From positions 1,772,001-1,836,000 of the forward strand of contig NZ_WFIY01000004.1 in NCBI RefSeq assembly GCF_009729545.1: a stretch of 64,000 nt of DNA, given 5' to 3'. This document shows positions 51,585 through 61,502 of the stretch, in pieces. The stretch is from Acidianus infernus (GTDB lineage: Archaea > Thermoproteota > Thermoprotei_A > Sulfolobales > Sulfolobaceae). The notes beneath the pieces were generated by a model. The model ran no database searches. It had not been told where the DNA came from and saw nothing but the letters and a program-made list of their open reading frames with translations. The position numbers were made by a program, and so were the translations under genes. Numbering within the stretch: the first letter of the stretch is position 1; every line of letters begins with the position of its first letter.

Positions 51585-52944
51585 GAAATTAATTAAATTT
51601 GTTATATTTTCTAGAATTCCGAAGAGAAGTCTAATTTTCTATTTGGTCTTTGCAATATTCTTTGGCTATATAGGTTATGTAAGTTATAGTAATGCGCCAA
51701 TTTATGTAAATGAGGAATTTAAGTATCTATCAATATTTTATCTTACAACTATGGTGGCTGTATCACCCTTCAATAGTAGATTTAGTTTAGCAAATAAGTC
51801 GGATAGTGATTTTCTAGCCTTATTACCTTTTGACGATGATAAGATAATAACAGCATTAATTATAGGAAGCTTCATTGTTAATATAATTTTTCTTTCAATC
51901 TTTATATTTTGGTTTATTGAAGCCTTAGGTATTATAGGAGTAATTGTTATTCCTTCATTTGCATTAATTTCTTCCTCATTGCCTGCAATACTTTTTAACT
52001 TAGATAATAAAAGAAAGGTATTAGTAGATTTAGTTATTATATTTTGGCTGATTTCTGCCATTTTCGATTTCCCATTAAGTCCTCTTTCAATGTTTTATGG
52101 ATATTTTGAGGGATATGCTATTTCCTATTTATTTGCATTAGCAATATTTATTATAGCTATAAGAAAATTTAACTTTTCTTCCTATTCCAATATTATTATA
52201 TCTTCTGAGAAAGAAGAGGTTAAAGATCAAATTTCCTTTAAATCGTATAATCCATTTATCTTAACTTTAATTAGAAACATAAGAATAATTGAAATAGGGG
52301 GAAGAGTCAACTGGATGGGTATGAACACATTAATTTCTAAAAGAGTTGATTTATGGAAGGTTATTTTAGGTTCTTCCATTTTAGCTGGGGTACTTTACAT
52401 TATTTTAAATCATATTAATGAATTAAATTTTATATTTTTCTATATATTATTTGGAGGTTGGTTTATTATGATAATGATCGCAAGTGCTTCTTTCATTACT
52501 GAACCTCTATGGCTAGATTTGAACGTTATGACGCCATTAGAGTTTGCAAGATATTACTTAATAAGTAAAGCCGTATCTATTGCGATTATTTTATCACCCT
52601 TTGCTATACTTTCATTACTTTTTGGTTATATTGGAAACGCTTTAGGATTAGTAGTTTTCATACCTTTAAGCTCTATATTCATAATGTCAGTATATGCCAG
52701 ATATTATCAACAAAGATATAATATGCCGTTAAATGTTTCACCGATAAGATTCTTAGTATCTCTACTAACTTCAATTCCACTTATTCCTCTAGTAATATTA
52801 GCGTTTATACCCAAATGCTTAATTTTCTGTTTATTATTTATACTTCCATTGACACTATTTTATGTTTCAATATCTTTTCCTTTTCTTCTATCAAACTCTT
52901 ACTGGGAATCTACAATAGAAAAAATTGTTACTTCAGTTACCTAG
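51577..52944 (+). CDS. ABC transporter membrane subunit
   Basis: 455 residues with about ten to twelve hydrophobic helices in two clusters (roughly 15-190 and 255-445), separated by a charged loop SSEKEEVKDQISFKSYNP near 210-227. No named family motif is seen. The position immediately after an ATPase gene, with overlap, makes it the exporter channel. The last eight bases overlap the convergent gene at 52937. Confidence 0.75.
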   Translation: MLEKLIKFVIFSRIPKRSLIFYLVFAIFFGYIGYVSYSNAPIYVNEEFKYLSIFYLTTMVAVSPFNSRFSLANKSDSDFLALLPFDDDKIITALIIGSFIVNIIFLSIFIFWFIEALGIIGVIVIPSFALISSSLPAILFNLDNKRKVLVDLVIIFWLISAIFDFPLSPLSMFYGYFEGYAISYLFALAIFIIAIRKFNFSSYSNIIISSEKEEVKDQISFKSYNPFILTLIRNIRIIEIGGRVNWMGMNTLISKRVDLWKVILGSSILAGVLYIILNHINELNFIFFYILFGGWFIMIMIASASFITEPLWLDLNVMTPLEFARYYLISKAVSIAIILSPFAILSLLFGYIGNALGLVVFIPLSSIFIMSVYARYYQQRYNMPLNVSPIRFLVSLLTSIPLIPLVILAFIPKCLIFCLLFILPLTLFYVSISFPFLLSNSYWESTIEKIVTSVT

Positions 52945-53902
52945 CTATTTCGAAATAAGCGGAGTCCTTCTTTATAAATAAAATAGACGGTTTAGGAACT
53001 AAAATCTTCCTTTTAATTCCTCCTATGTTGATCTCTAATTCTTGCGGGTAAGTTAATAGAACTGTAACATTTTTATCCTTCATTTCATCTAGTATAATTC
53101 CTTTTCCTTTTATTTCGTCCCATATATTAAATTCTCCTTCCTTGCTAAATAGAAAATTTAGGAAGTCATCTTTTCTCTCAATTACTTTCTTTGCTCTGAT
53201 TTTAGCTAATAAGGAGTTAACATTAATTGGTTCTCTTATTTCCTCCTCTACATGCTCTTCGTCTTCAGAAATTCTCTCGTCAGAATAAAGTTTTATTGAT
53301 TTACCATAATCTAACTCCACGTTATATTTTCTTGCTATCTTAATTAATTCACTCTCTATTTCCTTATATATATCTTCAACAGATGTTTGATTTTCTACTT
53401 GCATGTCAAGAAAATTCTTTACCTCCTGGTAAGCTTTACTTAGCTTTTTTATCTTCTCAAGGTCGCTATCCTTTAATTTGTCAAGAAATTCTTCATACGG
53501 GTTAGAAAAATAAAGGTCGCCTTCAAGCATTGCATAGTCTTTTCCTTCGTATTGAGTAATCTCTTGGTTGATTATATAATTCTTAATTTCACTATAGTCA
53601 TTAAATACTTTTAAAATTCTAATAATCCTGTCAAGTACTCCTATTTTAACTTCTTCCTTCCATGGAAATTGCTCTTTGTAATAATAATCAAATCCAAGGC
53701 AATGTTTTATATCCTGGCTAAACTTTACGCAGTCCTTATTTATAGGCAATACGAAAACCTTTCCTTCTTCTTCTCCTATTACAAAGTCCTTATTTGGGTC
53801 AGAAGTTTCAATGTAAGTAAAATCACCGATCTTAAAAGATGAAACCTTAAGCGCCATGGCCAGCCTATATCTTACATTATGAATCTCGTCTAGGAAATCC
53901 AT
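52937..53902 (-). CDS. Hypothetical protein, divergent from nucS
   Basis: About 321 residues from ATG 53902, which has AAAGGTGAT just upstream; a longer frame to 53953 is possible. It is a charged, mostly helical protein without cysteine motifs or membrane segments: SDLEKIKKLSKAYQEVKNFLDMQ and EDIYKEIESELIKIARKYNVE suggest coiled coil around 150-205. The C-terminal 60 residues look beta-stranded. The start lies only 54 bases from the nucS start on the other strand, so a shared promoter region and perhaps a shared DNA-repair role are conceivable. Confidence 0.62.
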   Translation of the reverse strand: MDFLDEIHNVRYRLAMALKVSSFKIGDFTYIETSDPNKDFVIGEEEGKVFVLPINKDCVKFSQDIKHCLGFDYYYKEQFPWKEEVKIGVLDRIIRILKVFNDYSEIKNYIINQEITQYEGKDYAMLEGDLYFSNPYEEFLDKLKDSDLEKIKKLSKAYQEVKNFLDMQVENQTSVEDIYKEIESELIKIARKYNVELDYGKSIKLYSDERISEDEEHVEEEIREPINVNSLLAKIRAKKVIERKDDFLNFLFSKEGEFNIWDEIKGKGIILDEMKDKNVTVLLTYPQELEINIGGIKRKILVPKPSILFIKKDSAYFEIAR

Positions 53903-53955
53903 GATATCACCTTTACATTTAGTAAGATTAAAATATTTCCTAGGTATTACCACTC

Positions 53956-54681
53956 ATGATGGAAAAGTACAAATTCTTTGATCTTCCAGAGTTTTCTACT
54001 GTAAAAGATATTCTAGAGAATGAAAGGAAAAACTATGTTATTACTCTCTTCGGGTTATGCAAAATTCTATACGCTGGTAGAGCTTCCTCTATAGCCACTT
54101 ATAGTTCTAGACTAATAACTTTTAAGCCTGATGGAAGCGTTCTAGTTCATAGTAATAAAAAGCTTAAGCCCGTTAATTGGCAACCTTCGAGTTCAGAAGT
54201 TAAGGTGGAAATAGGTGACGAACTTAATATTTACGTGGAAAGGAAGAGACCTAAGGAGGTCTTGGAAATTTTAATGCCTATAGTGTATTATCTATCTTTA
54301 TCGAAAGTGGACGAAGGTGAATTTCATTTATTTGGTAGTGAGAGCGAAATGGTGGAAGAAGTAGTTAAAAATCCTGAATTAATTTCTAGAGATTTCATAC
54401 CTTTGGAAAGGGAGTATCAAACTCCATTCGGTAAAATAGACTTGCTTGGAGTTACTTCTACAGGATATTTAATCTTGGAGTTTAAGAGAGCTCAAGCAGG
54501 ACTAGAAGCTGTTTCTCAGCTGAAGAGATACGTTGATTACTTAAGCTGGAAAGGAGAGAGGGTTAGAGGAGGAATAGTTGCTCCGTCAATATCTAAGAGT
54601 GCGTTAAAATTGCTTAAAAAGTATGGGTTAGAGTACTTTCAACTAAGTCCAAAACTACTTCCTACGATAAGATTAAAATAG
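53956..54681 (+). CDS. nucS: Mismatch-specific endonuclease EndoMS/NucS
   Basis: A 241-residue restriction-fold enzyme that makes double-strand cuts at mismatched bases and replaces MutS/MutL in many archaea. The N-terminal half binds DNA (LFGLCKILYAGRASSIATYSSRLITFKPDGSVLVHSNKKLKPVNWQP). The C-terminal nuclease has PFGKIDLLGVTSTGYLILEFKRAQAGLEAVSQLKRYVDYL, the D...E-x-K active site. The length is normal. ATG 53956 is used, with another ATG at 53959. It usually acts with PCNA, but I did not see a clear C-terminal PIP box. Confidence 0.92.
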   Translation: MMEKYKFFDLPEFSTVKDILENERKNYVITLFGLCKILYAGRASSIATYSSRLITFKPDGSVLVHSNKKLKPVNWQPSSSEVKVEIGDELNIYVERKRPKEVLEILMPIVYYLSLSKVDEGEFHLFGSESEMVEEVVKNPELISRDFIPLEREYQTPFGKIDLLGVTSTGYLILEFKRAQAGLEAVSQLKRYVDYLSWKGERVRGGIVAPSISKSALKLLKKYGLEYFQLSPKLLPTIRLK

Positions 54682-54704
54682 GTAATCATTAGTAGTTCAA
54701 TAAA

Positions 54705-56384
54705 ATGCATATTATAAAACTGGTAATTGTTATCCTCATTCTTTTAAGTCTTGGTAATCATGTGAGTTTATATTCACAATGTAATAATACTTATATCCTT
54801 AATATTACCTCTCCTTCAGCATTTATTTTTAATATAGAAGGAGAGAATGTTAACATTTCCATTTTAAGAATATGCAATAATTCCTGTCAAAAATTAATTT
54901 ATATGAATTATACAAAAAATAATTTAACTTCTGGGCTCCTACTAATTCAAGGTAAATATAAAGTAGTAGTTAAAAGCGCTAGCCAATTCAATTTTCATTA
55001 TTACATTATAAAATTAAAATGCATTCAAAAAGCTTTATGCCCTTCATTTTTATTTAGTACAAATGAATCCGTTCTAATTCCTATACCTGACTTAGAAACC
55101 CCAGAAGCTCTAAAGGCTTTTGTTGTGTCTAATGTATCATTGAGTTTTGAAATCATTCAGTGTAATAAAATTATTAAAGAATATGAAAATACAACAATAG
55201 TTTTCTCAAAGGATTCTTACGTATATTTTAAAAATCCTAAGAATATTTTTATAAAAATATGCGTATACAAAGACTCATTATTTTATTTATCATATAAAGT
55301 AATTCCTTGCTTTATTAACCCTTATCTTAAACTTTCCTCACTATCTTCAGAAGGCATAGCTAGTTATGGTATCCTTAACGAGACAAAAGCAACTAAACCT
55401 TATTTAATAAAAACTACTTCTATTTTAGGTAAATTTAACATTAGTTGTATTTTAGCTTATAATTATTCACAAAATTTAGTACCCCCATGTTCTGCTTCTT
55501 TACAACTTAATGTAGTACTGAAAACTTGTAGGCAAGTCTATTGGCTTCAGAATGTTTTAGAATTTCTTACATTAAAACATGAATTTAAACTAGCAGATGG
55601 TATTCTAAATATTACATGTATTGATTCTACTCTTTCAAATTCTAGTATTACCTCCCCCAATGGTTACGTTACAATAGTTAACCAAAGCGGTAAAATTGAA
55701 TATTATTATGGAAATTATTACTGTCAACCGGAGCTCAAATACTGCTTACCATTATGCGGATATCTAGTAACAAACGTTAGTTTAGAAAAATGCGGAATAT
55801 TAATCAGTTTTGCTGTTATTTTTGTTAAGAATGGTAGTTCTATGTGCTATAAGGAAATTGTATATGATAACGTTTTGATTCATGGTAAATTCAAATTTGC
55901 TTACATATTAGTTTGCGGGAAACATTACACTCCAATTGGAAGTTACTACGATGCAGAATTAGTTTTCGGAGGAGGAGGAAACGGTGAAATTACCAAATTC
56001 TGCAAGTTAAATGCTACATTATGGTTATTTTATCTTAAGAATAATACTTACGTAACTTTTCCAAATTACTTTACTTTTGGAGAGGACACTGCGGAGAAAG
56101 TTGTAAATATCGCAGTTAATTTTTGTAAATATTACGCAAAGTTAACTACTGGAAAAGAGAATTTCAGATGCTATAGGGCATGTTCTTATTCCATAGATCC
56201 TTTTCATTATCATAATATCCCATCATCGCGTAATTCATCAACAAAATCTATAACTGTAATTACAATTAGTAGTCATGTCAGTAATCCCAATTATTATACT
56301 TATGAAATTTTAATCCCTATAGCTCTGATTTTATCATTTATATTATATTATTTACTTTTTAGAAAAAATGATAGTGGATCATAA
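54705..56384 (+). CDS. Thermopsin-family (A5) acid protease-like protein, cysteine-rich, membrane-anchored
   Basis: 559 residues: a signal peptide (4-20), and a C-terminal transmembrane helix near 530-552 ending RKNDSGS. The thermopsin pattern is seen in GIASYGILNETKATKPYLIKTTSILGKFNISC, SASLQLNVVLKTCRQVYWLQNVLEF and DAELVFGGGGNGEITKFCKLNATLWLFYLKN. These are the segments shared by A5 peptidases, whose catalytic residues are not firmly known. Many cysteines, unusual for the family, suggest disulfide bonds. It is likely active outside the cell at low pH, or a non-peptidase paralogue. It starts 24 bases after nucS. Confidence 0.78.
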   Translation: MHIIKLVIVILILLSLGNHVSLYSQCNNTYILNITSPSAFIFNIEGENVNISILRICNNSCQKLIYMNYTKNNLTSGLLLIQGKYKVVVKSASQFNFHYYIIKLKCIQKALCPSFLFSTNESVLIPIPDLETPEALKAFVVSNVSLSFEIIQCNKIIKEYENTTIVFSKDSYVYFKNPKNIFIKICVYKDSLFYLSYKVIPCFINPYLKLSSLSSEGIASYGILNETKATKPYLIKTTSILGKFNISCILAYNYSQNLVPPCSASLQLNVVLKTCRQVYWLQNVLEFLTLKHEFKLADGILNITCIDSTLSNSSITSPNGYVTIVNQSGKIEYYYGNYYCQPELKYCLPLCGYLVTNVSLEKCGILISFAVIFVKNGSSMCYKEIVYDNVLIHGKFKFAYILVCGKHYTPIGSYYDAELVFGGGGNGEITKFCKLNATLWLFYLKNNTYVTFPNYFTFGEDTAEKVVNIAVNFCKYYAKLTTGKENFRCYRACSYSIDPFHYHNIPSSRNSSTKSITVITISSHVSNPNYYTYEILIPIALILSFILYYLLFRKNDSGS

Positions 56385-56442
56385 CAGAGTAGCACCCACA
56401 AAGGGGTGTAACCCTTAAGACCTCGCCCTTGTCAGAGAAGGA
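56385..56442. other. Hairpin-forming spacer between convergent genes
   Basis: 58 bases, more GC-rich than the flanks. CACCC-ACAAAG-GGGTG (56393-56408) can form a stem, and AAGGG...CCCTT (56401-56416) an alternative one. Between two convergent genes it may end transcription of both. CTTGTCAG near 56429-56436 recalls the GTCAG right border of the mobile elements, but the match is too short to claim kinship. Confidence 0.35.
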
Positions 56443-57180
56443 CTAGATGACTATCATTCCTTTTTCTATAACGCATTTCCCATAACCTTTTAGGATATTA
56501 TTAGCTAACTTTTCTATATCTTTATCCGAAGGCCTTATTTCTTTAACCTTTTCCTCCTCTTCGAAGCATAAGTAACCAGTTAATTGGGAATAACATAATA
56601 CCTTATTAACTCCACCATAATACAGTTTAACCAATCTTAGACCATTCTTCTCAATGTATCCAGAATCTGTAACTATCTTTGTTATCTGTTGAAAATGTTT
56701 CTTCAAAACGTCTTGAGGTTTTTCAGACAATAATATAACTGCTGATAACAATTTAAAAGGAGTAGCCCAAGGAGGTAACTGAACGCTAACAGAAGAAGGC
56801 AATAGAGGTTTTTGTAAAGCTGCAGAGAGGAAATGTATTCCGTTTAAAGTCTTCTCAATTATTTTAACCTCGTGACAATTAACTGAGAAGTCATAAACTA
56901 AGCCTTCACCGCTTAAAGCAATTATCGGCTCCTTATCTTCTCTAATTAGATTCCTTACTGCTGAGTAAGCAAAGGATTTGACATCTGCTAAGTTTATTTC
57001 CCTTGACGGTAAATATAGGTTTTTCCCGGTAATTCTATAGTGTGGCGTCTCTAAGGATAGCTTACTAATTCCGTCAGCAAAAATTTCAACATTAGTTTCA
57101 CTATTAGGTATATTCTCTTTTATTAATATTACTTCTCCGTCATAAGTTATTTGAGAATTAAGGAGCTTTAAGGTTATCAT
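56443..57180 (-). CDS. Hypothetical protein
   Basis: 245 residues with no recognised family, signal peptide or membrane helix. The first half is beta-rich (LKLLNSQITYDGEVILIKENIP...KNLYLPSREINLADVKSFAYSAVRNLI), and the middle has ATPFKLLSAVILLSEKPQDVLKKHFQQI. One CxxxxxxxxC-type pair (LCYSQLTGYLCF) is present. It lies divergent from the FAD oxidase gene, 46 bases away. Confidence 0.62.
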   Translation of the reverse strand: MITLKLLNSQITYDGEVILIKENIPNSETNVEIFADGISKLSLETPHYRITGKNLYLPSREINLADVKSFAYSAVRNLIREDKEPIIALSGEGLVYDFSVNCHEVKIIEKTLNGIHFLSAALQKPLLPSSVSVQLPPWATPFKLLSAVILLSEKPQDVLKKHFQQITKIVTDSGYIEKNGLRLVKLYYGGVNKVLCYSQLTGYLCFEEEEKVKEIRPSDKDIEKLANNILKGYGKCVIEKGMIVI

Positions 57181-57226
57181 AAATAGGTTTAATAAAATGT
57201 AAGTTAAATCGTTAGCTTAAATTATA

Positions 57227-58555
57227 GTGGTAAAATTTAGTAATATGGAAGAACTACTCGATATAGAGCATTCAAAAGAGGAAAGAGAAGACTTCGCAGG
57301 CTATAAAATTTCTCCTAAAATGATTTTCTTTCCAAAAAACGAGAGCGAAGTTGTTAGGATAGTTAAATATGCGTATACTCATAATATTCCAGTAGTTCCT
57401 TGGGGTTCTGGTAGTAGTTTAACTGGAGCTACTGCATGTAAAGACTGCATCCTCGTTGACCTCTCGAAAATGGATGAGATTCTCGAAATAAATGACGTAG
57501 ACTGGTACGTAAGAGTCCAACCTGGAGTGAAACTCATTGACCTTTATGAAGCAGTGGAAAGCAAAGGATTCTTTTTCCCTCCAGATCCTGCTAGTTTCTT
57601 CTTATGCACAGTTGGAGGAGCGATTTCTGAAGGTTCCGGTGGAATGAGAGGAGTAAAATACGGACCTTTTAGGGAATGGGTTCTCTCGCTGAGAGTAGTA
57701 TTGCCTACTGGAGAAGTTGTGAAAGTAGGAGAACCGTTAAGGAAGAATAGAGCAGGATATGATTTAACCCACTTGTTTGTGGGCAGCGAAGGTACACTTG
57801 GGATAATAACTGAAGCTTGGCTTAGAATAATTCCAAAACCCCGAAAGAAGATTTATACAGTGAAAGTCTTATTGCCAGATTTTAGTACTGTGGCAGATAA
57901 TATTATAGGTATAAGGAAAGCCAGAATCTTACCGGAGTTTTCAGAATATATAGACGCTGATGTAATAAAGGCATTAAACAGGAACTTAAATGCCGGCCTT
58001 GAAGAATCAGAAGGAGGAATGCTTCTGATTTCAATAGAAGAAGACCAATTGCAAGACTTATTAAAGGTATTGAAAGGTAAGGTAGAAGTTTTAGAAGGAG
58101 ATGAGGCTGAGAGGCTTTATTCTTTGAGGTCTCAAGCAGCAATTGCAGTTAAGGCAGAAACTAGAACTTTTTACGCAGAAGACATAGTAGTCCCTATATC
58201 TAAATTGCCAGAAGCTATATCTAAACTAAACGAAATCGCAAAGAAGCATAACACGAAGTTCTACATTATTTCACACATAGGCGACGGTAACTTACACCCC
58301 AACATTGTTGTAGACGACGAAAAAGAGATGGAAGAGATATTTAATGAAATAGCCAAAGTTGCAATAGACTTAGGAGGCTCAGTAACCGGAGAGCATGGAG
58401 TAGGAATACAGAAGGCTAAAATGATGTCGGAGCAGATAAAAAGTCATAACGGTGAGAAGGTTCTAGACTTAATGATGGGAATTAAGAGGATGCTAGATCC
58501 AAAGGATATACTGAACCCTGACAAGTACGTCGAGCTAGCTTATAAATTTAAGTAA
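57227..58555 (+). CDS. FAD-linked oxidase, glycolate oxidase/D-lactate dehydrogenase GlcD type
   Basis: A 442-residue VAO-fold flavoprotein. The PP-loop VVPWGSGSSLTGATACKDCILVDLSKMDEI is at about 63-92, and the FAD-binding run VRVQPGVKLIDLYEAVESKGFFFPPDPAS and GGAISEGSGGMRGVKYG follows. The C-terminal substrate-side motif FYIISHIGDGNLHPNI, with VTGEHGVGIQK, is typical of GlcD/D-2-hydroxyacid dehydrogenases. It would oxidise a D-2-hydroxyacid such as lactate or glycolate. No GlcE/GlcF partner is nearby. A GTG at 57227 or ATG at 57245 may be the start. Confidence 0.9.
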   Translation: MVKFSNMEELLDIEHSKEEREDFAGYKISPKMIFFPKNESEVVRIVKYAYTHNIPVVPWGSGSSLTGATACKDCILVDLSKMDEILEINDVDWYVRVQPGVKLIDLYEAVESKGFFFPPDPASFFLCTVGGAISEGSGGMRGVKYGPFREWVLSLRVVLPTGEVVKVGEPLRKNRAGYDLTHLFVGSEGTLGIITEAWLRIIPKPRKKIYTVKVLLPDFSTVADNIIGIRKARILPEFSEYIDADVIKALNRNLNAGLEESEGGMLLISIEEDQLQDLLKVLKGKVEVLEGDEAERLYSLRSQAAIAVKAETRTFYAEDIVVPISKLPEAISKLNEIAKKHNTKFYIISHIGDGNLHPNIVVDDEKEMEEIFNEIAKVAIDLGGSVTGEHGVGIQKAKMMSEQIKSHNGEKVLDLMMGIKRMLDPKDILNPDKYVELAYKFK

Positions 58556-58598
58556 TTTGGTAACAAACTTTTTATTTTTTGATTACATACTTAACTTT

Positions 58599-60005
58599 AT
58601 GGATAGAGTATCACTTGTCACCCTTATAGTAGTTCTTGGGACAATGATGGCCGCAATTGATTCTACTATTGTGATTCTTGCATTACCAGTAATGTTACAA
58701 TGTCTGCATACTGATTTACTAACTCTCATTTGGATAATTTTAATTTACTTATTAACTATCGCAGTTCTAACTACCCAGTTAGGTAGGCTAGGAGATAGAT
58801 TTGGAAGAGGAAAGATATACAATTTAGGATTTCTTATATTCACTATAGGTTCAGCCCTTTGTGGTGCTTCGCCTAATGCAAGCTTTCTCATTTCCTCTAG
58901 AGCTGTTCAAGCTATAGGTGCGTCAATGTTGCAAGCTAATAGCGGTGCGATAATTGCCGATAATTATCCTCCAAATAGGAGAGGAAAAGCTTATGGTTAT
59001 ACTTCAATAGGTTGGAACGTTGGCGCAATTTTAGGAATTATTCTAGGAGGAATTTTAACTACTTTTGTAGGTTGGCGGTATATATTTTATATAAACGTTC
59101 CTATAGGAATTATAGCTACTATCTTAGGCTTAAGGGAAATTAAAGATTCAAGAATGGTGAATGCAAAGTTCGATATTTTAGGAGTTATCATCTTAGCCTC
59201 CTCTCTCATTTTAATAACTTATGGTGCGTCGGAAATTGCTGGAGTTGGTATTACTCCTTTTAATTTATTCTTGATAATTCTTGGAATTATATTATTGTTC
59301 CCATTTTACCTAGTAGAGAAAAGACAGCCTTTTCCTGTAATTGACTTTAAAGTATTTAAAAATAGGGTACTCACTGCGTCGCTTTTAGCGTCTTTTTTAC
59401 AAAGTTCAGGTTATTTAGCTACTGCGTTTATTCTAATCATGTACTTACAAGGGATTAGAGGATTGACTCCTTTCAATGCATCATTATTACTTGTTCCAGG
59501 GTATGTTTTAGCTAGCATGGTTGGGCCAATTACCGGTAGACTTTCAGACAAAATAGGTGCAAGAATTCCTGCAACGATAGGAATTGGGTTAATGATTATT
59601 GCAGCGTTTATCTACTCTAACCTTACTCTAACTACTCCTTATTACGTAATAATAGTCACCTCAATAATTGGAGGTCTAGGTTCTTCGTTCTTCTACCCAG
59701 CTAATAACAGTGCTATAATGTCAAATGCCCCTAGAAGCATTTATGGAGGGATTTCTGGAATAATGAGGACTTTGGCAAACATAGGAATATTAATAAGTTA
59801 CGTCATTGCTATTTCCATTGCATCAATTTCAATACCTAGGTATGTCGCATTTGAAGTGTTTTTAGGAACTTACTCTTTAGGAGAGCTGAGTAGTAAATTC
59901 TTAATCGGAATACATTCAGCTTTTTATGCTTCAATTGTTATTCTTTCAATTGCTCTAGTACTTTCTGCAATTAGAGGAAAGGAAGAGAGGAGTTATTTAA
60001 GTTAA
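58599..60005 (+). CDS. MFS transporter of the 14-helix DHA2/EmrB type
   Basis: About 468 residues from ATG 58599, with CTTTTTATTTTTT 25-40 bases upstream; the TTG at 58557 is an alternative. The long D-x-T motif MAAIDSTIVILALPVM is in helix 1, LGRLGDRFGRGKIYNLGFLIF is motif A, and GWNVGAILGIILGGILTTFVGWRYIFYINVPIGIIA is motif C plus the DHA2-typical RYIFxINVPIG. It probably exports toxic compounds or drugs by proton antiport. The substrate is unknown. Confidence 0.9.
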   Translation: MDRVSLVTLIVVLGTMMAAIDSTIVILALPVMLQCLHTDLLTLIWIILIYLLTIAVLTTQLGRLGDRFGRGKIYNLGFLIFTIGSALCGASPNASFLISSRAVQAIGASMLQANSGAIIADNYPPNRRGKAYGYTSIGWNVGAILGIILGGILTTFVGWRYIFYINVPIGIIATILGLREIKDSRMVNAKFDILGVIILASSLILITYGASEIAGVGITPFNLFLIILGIILLFPFYLVEKRQPFPVIDFKVFKNRVLTASLLASFLQSSGYLATAFILIMYLQGIRGLTPFNASLLLVPGYVLASMVGPITGRLSDKIGARIPATIGIGLMIIAAFIYSNLTLTTPYYVIIVTSIIGGLGSSFFYPANNSAIMSNAPRSIYGGISGIMRTLANIGILISYVIAISIASISIPRYVAFEVFLGTYSLGELSSKFLIGIHSAFYASIVILSIALVLSAIRGKEERSYLS

Positions 60006-60077
60006 AAATATTCATTTTGCTAAAAATATTCAATAAATCGGGTTAGATTTAATAACAGCATATGAATACTGTACTTG

Positions 60078-61409
60078 ATGAGTAAGGAAAAGGAAGAGTC
60101 TCATTATCAAGAACCTAAACGTGTAATAGGATTAAAGGACTTGGTTTTCCTAAGCGTTGGCGGGCAATCTCCTTTCTTAAGCATACTAACTTACGGTGTC
60201 TCAGCTTTTCTTTACGGAAGTTATTTTGCTCCTATTGCAATAGTTATAGGGACTATTCTAGTTCTGCTCAACGGCATGGTAATTTACAAGCTATCAATTA
60301 GGTATACAAAATCTGGAGGATACTATACGTATGCTTATTACTCCTTAACAAAAAGATTAGGGTTTGAAACCGGTTGGATATACTTAGTTTACTCTGTATT
60401 ATACGGATCAGCTTACATCTTAGGTGCTACATTTGTTTTACATCACGTACTTCAGATAAACCCTTGGATAATAGCATTGACAATTTTTGGAGTCTCATCA
60501 ATTTTTGCCTTGACCGGGATAAAACCTTCAGCTAAATATGCAATTGTGGCTAGCGTAATAGAAATAGGAATAATGGCTACGTTAGCTGTCTTATTCCTAA
60601 AATCTACTTCTTTCGCTTTCTATAATCCTTTTAATTATCACATATCAATTGGAACGTTGGCTTTGGCTATATTATTTGGTTCAGGTATTCCGACTGGTTA
60701 CGGTTCAATTACTCCTTTATCTGGGGAAGTTAAAGATCCTAAAAGGACTATTCCTTTAGCAATAGTTATTGTAATTCTCTTAGGTGGATTATTGGCAGCA
60801 TTTGACGTTTATGCGATAGGAGATCATTTACTTTACTATCATATTAGCCCAACTTCTACCGATCTTCTTTCGTTAATTGAAAGTAGGTTCGGTATAATTA
60901 CCTTCGCTTTCGTAATCTTTGCAGCAGCAAATGATGGAATATTAGCAACATTATCCTTTATGCTCGCAACTTCTAGGACAGCTTACGCAATGTCAACTCA
61001 TGGTTTCCTTCCAAGTATATTCTCTAAGTTTGAGAGCGAAAGAGGACCAGTGTTTGCATCATTATTAACAATAGTACTCTACTTGATTACGATAGTCAGT
61101 TCACTATATCTAACCGGGCTAAGACCATATTTAGCATTTGAAGAAGTAGCAGAAATAGCTGTTCTTTCCAATTTATTAGTACACATTGCAGCTGACTCTT
61201 CACTTTTCAAGATCTCATTAAAGAGATTAAGGAGAAGGTTAGTTGAAATTTCCTTAGCTTTAGCCGCAATAGGTATAACTGCCTGGAACATGATTGAGAC
61301 TATAAGTTCCACTACTCCTGTCTTAGTTTACATATTCATGACTTTCATAATAATGGGCTTCTTGGCTGCAGAAGTTATAGAGATGGAAAGAGAAGAGCAA
61401 GAAGATTAA
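60078..61409 (+). CDS. APC-superfamily amino-acid permease
   Basis: A 443-residue permease with about twelve helices. GLKDLVFLSVGGQSPFLSILTYGVSAFLYG is the first helix region. The proline/Gly-rich SGGYYTYAYYSLTKRLGFETGWIYLVYSVLYGSAYILGA is a family hallmark, as is FGSGIPTGYGSITPLSGEVKDPKRTIPLAI. It imports or exchanges amino acids or related amines, but the substrate cannot be predicted. A TTG at 60075 and ATG at 60078 adjoin; the ATG is taken. Confidence 0.9.
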   Translation: MSKEKEESHYQEPKRVIGLKDLVFLSVGGQSPFLSILTYGVSAFLYGSYFAPIAIVIGTILVLLNGMVIYKLSIRYTKSGGYYTYAYYSLTKRLGFETGWIYLVYSVLYGSAYILGATFVLHHVLQINPWIIALTIFGVSSIFALTGIKPSAKYAIVASVIEIGIMATLAVLFLKSTSFAFYNPFNYHISIGTLALAILFGSGIPTGYGSITPLSGEVKDPKRTIPLAIVIVILLGGLLAAFDVYAIGDHLLYYHISPTSTDLLSLIESRFGIITFAFVIFAAANDGILATLSFMLATSRTAYAMSTHGFLPSIFSKFESERGPVFASLLTIVLYLITIVSSLYLTGLRPYLAFEEVAEIAVLSNLLVHIAADSSLFKISLKRLRRRLVEISLALAAIGITAWNMIETISSTTPVLVYIFMTFIIMGFLAAEVIEMEREEQED

Positions 61410-61502
61410 CAGTGTTTACGAGAAATTATTAATAACAAGGTTAATGTAAGTTTAGAATTCCTCTTCTAACATATTAATAAATTTTTGAAATACAACATTC
61501 TC

